Shown here in pieces: positions 12,892 to 16,813 of a stretch of DNA of 16,813 bases. A model generated the notes under the pieces. It made no database searches. It worked only from the letters and a program-made list of their open reading frames with translations, and was not told where the DNA came from. Position 1 is the first letter of the stretch; each line of letters starts with the position of its first letter. Where the stretch lies: positions 1 through 16,813 of the forward strand of contig CAZICK010000084.1 of NCBI GenBank assembly GCA_964537505.1, read 5' to 3'. The position numbers and the translations under genes were made by a program. The DNA is from DAINBT01 sp036732785 (GTDB lineage: Bacteria; Planctomycetota; Phycisphaerae; Sedimentisphaerales; SM23-30).

Positions 12892-15800
12892 GTGCTAAAA
12901 CCAGGATGGTGTTAATTGGATTTGTCGTTGCTGTTTTGCTTGGCGGCGGTGGCAGCGTCAACAATTGCTTTGCACTTGAAAACGGTCTTGCCCGGACACC
13001 GCCGATGGGCTGGAATAGTTGGAACTTATTTGCCTGTAACGTCGATGAACAATTGATCAGAGACATTGCTGACGCCATGGTCTCAAGCGGTATGAGGGAT
13101 GCCGGATATATCTATGTCAATATAGATGACTGCTGGCACGGCGCCAGGGACGCCAATGGTAATATCCAGCCTAATCCCGTAACATTCCCGAGTGGAATGG
13201 CGGCACTGGCAGACTACATCCATTCATTGGGATTGAAATTGGGAATTTATTCAGACGCAGGAACGCTTACCTGTGCAGGATACCCGGGAAGTAAGGGATA
13301 TGAACAAAAAGATGCTGACCAGTATGCCGCATGGGGGATCGACTATTTAAAATATGATTGGTGCCATACCGAGGGACAGGATACGCAACAGTCATATACA
13401 CTTATGAGCGATTGTTTGTTGAACACCGGCCGACCAATAGTATTTAGTATATGTTGCTGGGAATTTCCGGGTGAGTGGGTTGTGGATGTTGGAAATCTAT
13501 GGCGGACAACAACTGATATTTGGGACAGTTGGGGGAGCGTTGTACTCCTTATAGACACAAACGCCGATCTGCATCCGTATGCCGGACCAGGTCATTGGAA
13601 TGATCCTGATATGCTGGAAGTCGGCAATGGTGGAATGACCAACACCGAATATCGAGCTCACTTCAGTATGTGGTGCATTATGGCTGCGCCATTGCTCGCC
13701 GGAAATGATTTGAGGAATATGTCCCAGGCAACTATAGACATCCTCACCGCACCGGAGGTGATTGCCGTCGATCAGGATCCACTTGGCATCCAGGGAAGGC
13801 GTGTACGTGATTATGGTGATCACGAGGTATGGGTCAAAGAACTTGTTGATGAGGGCAGGGCGGTTGCGCTGTTCAACCGTGGTTCAACAGCGGCTGATAT
13901 TACGGTTAATTTTAGCGATCTCTCAGAAGAGTTTACGAACAATAATGTTGTGATACGCGATTTATGGCAGCGTCAGGATGTTGGCACAATGACCAACAGT
14001 TATACCGCGAATGTACCGTCACATGGTGCAGTATTAATAAAAGCTTCAGCTATTGTTCCTGAAGGCATGTTAAAATTCAGTCAGGCGGCTTACAGTGTCG
14101 CGGAAGAAGGTGGCATCGCCACAATTACAGTAACACGAACCGGCGGTAGTCTCGGTGCGGTATCGGTGAGCTACGCTGCAAACGAAGGTAGTGCCCAAGT
14201 AGGGGCAGACTACATCAGAACCCAGGGAACGCTGTATTGGGATGATGCTGACTCATCAGACAAAACATTTATTGTTACCATTATCGATAACAGCCACTTT
14301 GAGGGGAATAAAGCGTTATCTCTAAATCTTGGCAACTTCACGGGAGGTGCTGTTGCGGGTACGCCCAGGAGCGCGACGTTAACGATTGTCGATAATGATC
14401 TGCCGGCAATTGCTCCACAAAACCTGGTCGTCACAGGCGTAACGTACAATTCAGCCTCGCTGAAGTGGGATTGTTCAGGCGAAAATATCTCAGGCTATAA
14501 GGTTTACCGCAATAGCGCAGAGGTAGCCACAATCTCCACTACGAACTATACCGATTTCGGTCTTTCCCAGCAGACTGCTTATGATTATACGACAACAGCA
14601 TATTACAGCGGCGCCGGAACTGAATCTGCTCATAGCAGCCCGGTTGTCGCTACCACGAGCGAGTACAGCCCTGATACCTGGAATTGTACGGCTGTTGGCA
14701 GTTGCATGCCCGGTGGATACTGTAGCGATGACGGAACTGGAACTTTTACTATAGTCGGCTCCGGTGCTGATATCTGGGGCGCGGCGGATGCATTCCAGTA
14801 CATGTATCAATCGGTCAGCGATGTCGAGATAGACATAGTCGCACGCGTTGGGAGCATAGAAAACACGAATGAATGGGCCAAGGCAGGCGTGATGATTCGT
14901 GACACACTAAACGCCGATTCCAAACATGCTATGGTAATTGAGTCGCCGGCACATGGCGCTCGTCTGCAATGCAGGAGCACTACAGGCGGTTCGACTTCAG
15001 AAACAGCCGGTAGCGGGATAGGGCCGCCTCGTTGGGTCAGGCTTGTGCGTTCAGGTAATACCTTTAACGGATACGAATCAGCTAATGGTAGCGACTGGGC
15101 CTTAATCGGAAGCAAGACAATAACTATGACCGATCCTGTATATGTTGGCTTGCCGGTGACCAGTCATGATAACAGCCTTTTGTGCACTGCTATCTTTGAT
15201 AACGTTTTTGTCAAGTCTCATCCACTAGAGCTACCCACTGTTCCGCAGAATCTAACAGTAATCGGCGTCACGGAAACAGCGGTATCTTTGTCCTGGGATG
15301 CTTCCACGGATAACACAGGTATTGGTGGATATAAGATATTTCGAAACGGTCTGCAAACTGGTACAAGTGTTGGTACGAGCTATACGGATACCAACTTAGA
15401 TTCGCACACAGGATATACCTACACAGTCAGTGCCTACGACTCTGCCATGAATGATTCCAACCCAGGTGCTCCGTGCGAGGCATTCACCGACGCCGCTGCT
15501 CAGGATTGTGATCTAAATGGCGACGGAATCGTAAACCTCGAAGATTTTGGTGAACTGGCTCGATACTGGAAGTTGGATGAATTATCAGTTGACATTGCTC
15601 CACCGTCCAACATAGTGAATCTTGAGGACCTCCTTGTTTTTGCCGAAGACTGGTTGGCATATTCTACGACGCCACCTGCTCAGGCGACCAATCCGAATCC
15701 ATCCGATTACGCGACAGACGTCGATATAAACGCTGATTTGAGCTTCACGGCTGGTGCTTGTGCCACTTCGCACGATGTGTACTTCGGCATGACCAATCCG

Positions 15801-16607
15801 CCGCCGTTTATGTGCAACCAGACTGCCGCGACATTCGATCCTGGCACAATGGCGCAAAACTCTATCTATTGCTGGTGTGTTGACGAGCTTAACGGCTGGG
15901 GCAAAACCAAAGGCCAGGTCTGGACCTTCACGACTATGAGTCCTGAAGGGTCTGTCCCCAACGGCGATTTTGAATTGCTCTACAAACCGGCAACGGGAAT
16001 CCCTGGCAGCATATCAAGCGACGGCTGGACGCAGGGCGTAGGACCAGATTGCCCCATAGATACCGGGCAGTATAACTTTTCCGATTCAAGCACCGGCGAC
16101 CACGCCGATATCCCCGGATGGCTCGGCTATGACAGGGACGGATGGATCGCTTGGGGTGGCACTTATGATCGGGACGAGACTACTGGAAACCTTCAGGGTT
16201 CTGTAGCAAGTCAGGGCAACCATACCCCGGACGGAGAAAATTGCTACCTGGCCAACGGCGGCGGCTGGAGCAATCCAGCCGGTGGCCTGATCACCTCGGC
16301 GGCCCCTCTCGGCAACGTCCTGGGCGATTCCACCTATACGCTTTCAATGTACGCCCAGTTGGCTGGTGGTAACGCTGCGACTCCTGTGGTATTAAACCTA
16401 TTGGCAGGCTCAGTTGTAGTTACGCCCAGTTCCTCGGCCTCTCCGACCCTGACTACTAGCTGGCAGGAATTCTCCAGGACATATAACTCTGCCAGCCTTC
16501 TCAGCCACATTGGCGAACCCCTGACAATTGTGCTAGGCGTCGGCCGCAACGCCAGCGGCAACCAGACCAAATTCGACGACGTATCGCTTTCCCACAGTCC
16601 CGAATAA
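12876..16607 (+). CDS. Secreted multimodular GH27 alpha-galactosidase-type glycosidase
   Basis: A 1243-aa exported enzyme. A signal peptide (about 1-34; hydrophobic MVLIGFVVAVLL at 11-22) precedes a GH27 catalytic domain (about 35-390) that should hydrolyse terminal alpha-galactosides or related sugars with retention. It has TPPMGWNSWN (41-50), IDDCW (83-87) for substrate hydroxyls, the nucleophile Asp161 in YLKYDWC, and the acid/base Asp214 in RTTTDIWDSW. The specificity loop reads FSICCWEFPG, with Cys194 where alpha-galactosidases usually have Glu. The accessory modules are Calx-beta (about 396-509), FN3 (about 511-595), a concanavalin-like/DUF1349-type beta-sandwich (about 598-782), FN3 (about 786-872), and a dockerin-like segment (877-930; one good EF-hand D879-N881-D883-N887-D890, the second degenerate). 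An Ig/FN3-like module (about 936-1021) and a terminal VPNGDFE carbohydrate-binding-like module (1027-1243) complete the protein. The start has GGAGG at 12865-12869, 6 nt upstream. Confidence 0.92.
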   Translation: MQSFVSAKTRMVLIGFVVAVLLGGGGSVNNCFALENGLARTPPMGWNSWNLFACNVDEQLIRDIADAMVSSGMRDAGYIYVNIDDCWHGARDANGNIQPNPVTFPSGMAALADYIHSLGLKLGIYSDAGTLTCAGYPGSKGYEQKDADQYAAWGIDYLKYDWCHTEGQDTQQSYTLMSDCLLNTGRPIVFSICCWEFPGEWVVDVGNLWRTTTDIWDSWGSVVLLIDTNADLHPYAGPGHWNDPDMLEVGNGGMTNTEYRAHFSMWCIMAAPLLAGNDLRNMSQATIDILTAPEVIAVDQDPLGIQGRRVRDYGDHEVWVKELVDEGRAVALFNRGSTAADITVNFSDLSEEFTNNNVVIRDLWQRQDVGTMTNSYTANVPSHGAVLIKASAIVPEGMLKFSQAAYSVAEEGGIATITVTRTGGSLGAVSVSYAANEGSAQVGADYIRTQGTLYWDDADSSDKTFIVTIIDNSHFEGNKALSLNLGNFTGGAVAGTPRSATLTIVDNDLPAIAPQNLVVTGVTYNSASLKWDCSGENISGYKVYRNSAEVATISTTNYTDFGLSQQTAYDYTTTAYYSGAGTESAHSSPVVATTSEYSPDTWNCTAVGSCMPGGYCSDDGTGTFTIVGSGADIWGAADAFQYMYQSVSDVEIDIVARVGSIENTNEWAKAGVMIRDTLNADSKHAMVIESPAHGARLQCRSTTGGSTSETAGSGIGPPRWVRLVRSGNTFNGYESANGSDWALIGSKTITMTDPVYVGLPVTSHDNSLLCTAIFDNVFVKSHPLELPTVPQNLTVIGVTETAVSLSWDASTDNTGIGGYKIFRNGLQTGTSVGTSYTDTNLDSHTGYTYTVSAYDSAMNDSNPGAPCEAFTDAAAQDCDLNGDGIVNLEDFGELARYWKLDELSVDIAPPSNIVNLEDLLVFAEDWLAYSTTPPAQATNPNPSDYATDVDINADLSFTAGACATSHDVYFGMTNPPPFMCNQTAATFDPGTMAQNSIYCWCVDELNGWGKTKGQVWTFTTMSPEGSVPNGDFELLYKPATGIPGSISSDGWTQGVGPDCPIDTGQYNFSDSSTGDHADIPGWLGYDRDGWIAWGGTYDRDETTGNLQGSVASQGNHTPDGENCYLANGGGWSNPAGGLITSAAPLGNVLGDSTYTLSMYAQLAGGNAATPVVLNLLAGSVVVTPSSSASPTLTTSWQEFSRTYNSASLLSHIGEPLTIVLGVGRNASGNQTKFDDVSLSHSPE

Positions 16608-16620
16608 ACCGTTACCGACC

Positions 16621-16672
16621 AATCTACTGTGGTAGTAGATTTAGGTGACATGTAGATATTTGCAATTCACCT
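16621..16672 (+). terminator. Inverted repeats after the glycosidase stop (weak terminator candidate)
   Basis: AATCTACT (16621-16628) pairs perfectly with AGTAGATT (16634-16641) around a 5-nt loop, starting 13 nt after the stop codon. A second repeat, AGGTGA (16643-16648) with TCACCT (16667-16672), follows. No T-run follows either stem, so they may be 3' end structures or protein sites rather than a rho-independent terminator. Confidence 0.35.
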
Positions 16673-16706
16673 GGCCCATGCCCGCCATCTTCTCCAGTAG
16701 GCTGTC

Positions 16707-16768
16707 CTCTTAGCCCACGCGGACTCTCTGGTAGGGTAGGCTCTTAGCCCACGCGGACTCTCTGGTAG
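16707..16768. repeat. Two direct copies of a 28-bp repeat, 34-bp period
   Basis: Positions 16707-16734 and 16741-16768 are identical (starting CTCTTAGCCCACGCGGACTC and ending GGTAG), separated by 6 nt. Partial resemblance continues on both sides: AGTAGGCTGTC precedes the first copy and CGACTGTCTTG follows the second. With only two copies this is not a CRISPR array. It may be the edge of a larger repeat family or an intergenic repeat element. Confidence 0.7.
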
Positions 16769-16813
16769 CGACTGTCTTGAATTTCAAGCAATTTTTGGAC
16801 TCCATTTTTGATT

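Noticed and set aside
16707..16768. CRISPR array
   Set aside because: Only two copies, a 6-nt gap instead of a spacer of about 30 nt, and no cas genes in the window.

Overview
The window is about 16.8 kb of bacterial DNA with moderate GC content. It most resembles an anaerobic or microaerophilic member of the Planctomycetota, probably Phycisphaerae (Sedimentisphaerales-like). That placement is inference from gene content: Tat-exported sulfatase and Gfo/Idh/MocA oxidoreductase, a very large secreted glycosidase carrying a dockerin-like segment and the repeat-rich tail modules typical of that group, and a full anaerobe-type oxygen-defence set (superoxide reductase, ferritin-like protein, rubredoxin). 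No rRNA, tRNA, CRISPR array, transposase or phage gene was seen.

Layout. Positions 1-480 hold no credible gene; they contain a C-rich/G-quadruplex-capable tract, a hairpin with a T-run, and a promoter candidate. Positions 481-4686 (+) form a probable three-gene operon: exported sulfatase, a URO-D-superfamily methyltransferase-like protein with a zinc H-x-C...C motif, and a sugar-porter MFS transporter. Positions 4807-7934 (-) form a compact six-gene operon read from right to left: desulfoferrodoxin, ferritin-like/rubrerythrin-like protein, a 52-aa rubredoxin, a COQ7-like diiron protein, a small siroheme sulfite reductase-like protein, and a DUF2400/TIGR02757 protein with endonuclease III-like Asp and Cys4 signatures. 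Intergenic gaps there are 1-33 nt, with one 32-nt overlap. A good minus-strand promoter sits just upstream. Positions 8238-9578 (+) encode a Tat-exported Gfo/Idh/MocA oxidoreductase that appears monocistronic. Positions 9579-10361 hold a 45-aa lipoprotein, a folded RNA-like element and a strong intrinsic terminator. Positions 10362-12708 (+) encode a PspC-domain protein, an asparaginyl-tRNA synthetase with a long coiled-coil insertion, and a GNAT acetyltransferase. Positions 12876-16607 (+) encode a 1243-aa secreted GH27 alpha-galactosidase-type enzyme with at least seven accessory modules, preceded by a promoter candidate and two tiny upstream reading frames. The right end (16608-16813) carries inverted repeats and a 28-bp direct repeat.

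How the genes may work together. The outer regions suggest a glycan-degrading lifestyle: desulfation, alpha-galactoside (or related) hydrolysis, sugar uptake, and possibly removal of methyl groups from methylated sugars. The central minus-strand operon looks like a self-contained kit for surviving oxygen: superoxide reduction, peroxide/O2 reduction by diiron proteins fed by rubredoxin, plus a siroheme enzyme and a probable DNA-repair-like protein. This operon is the most interesting system in the window.
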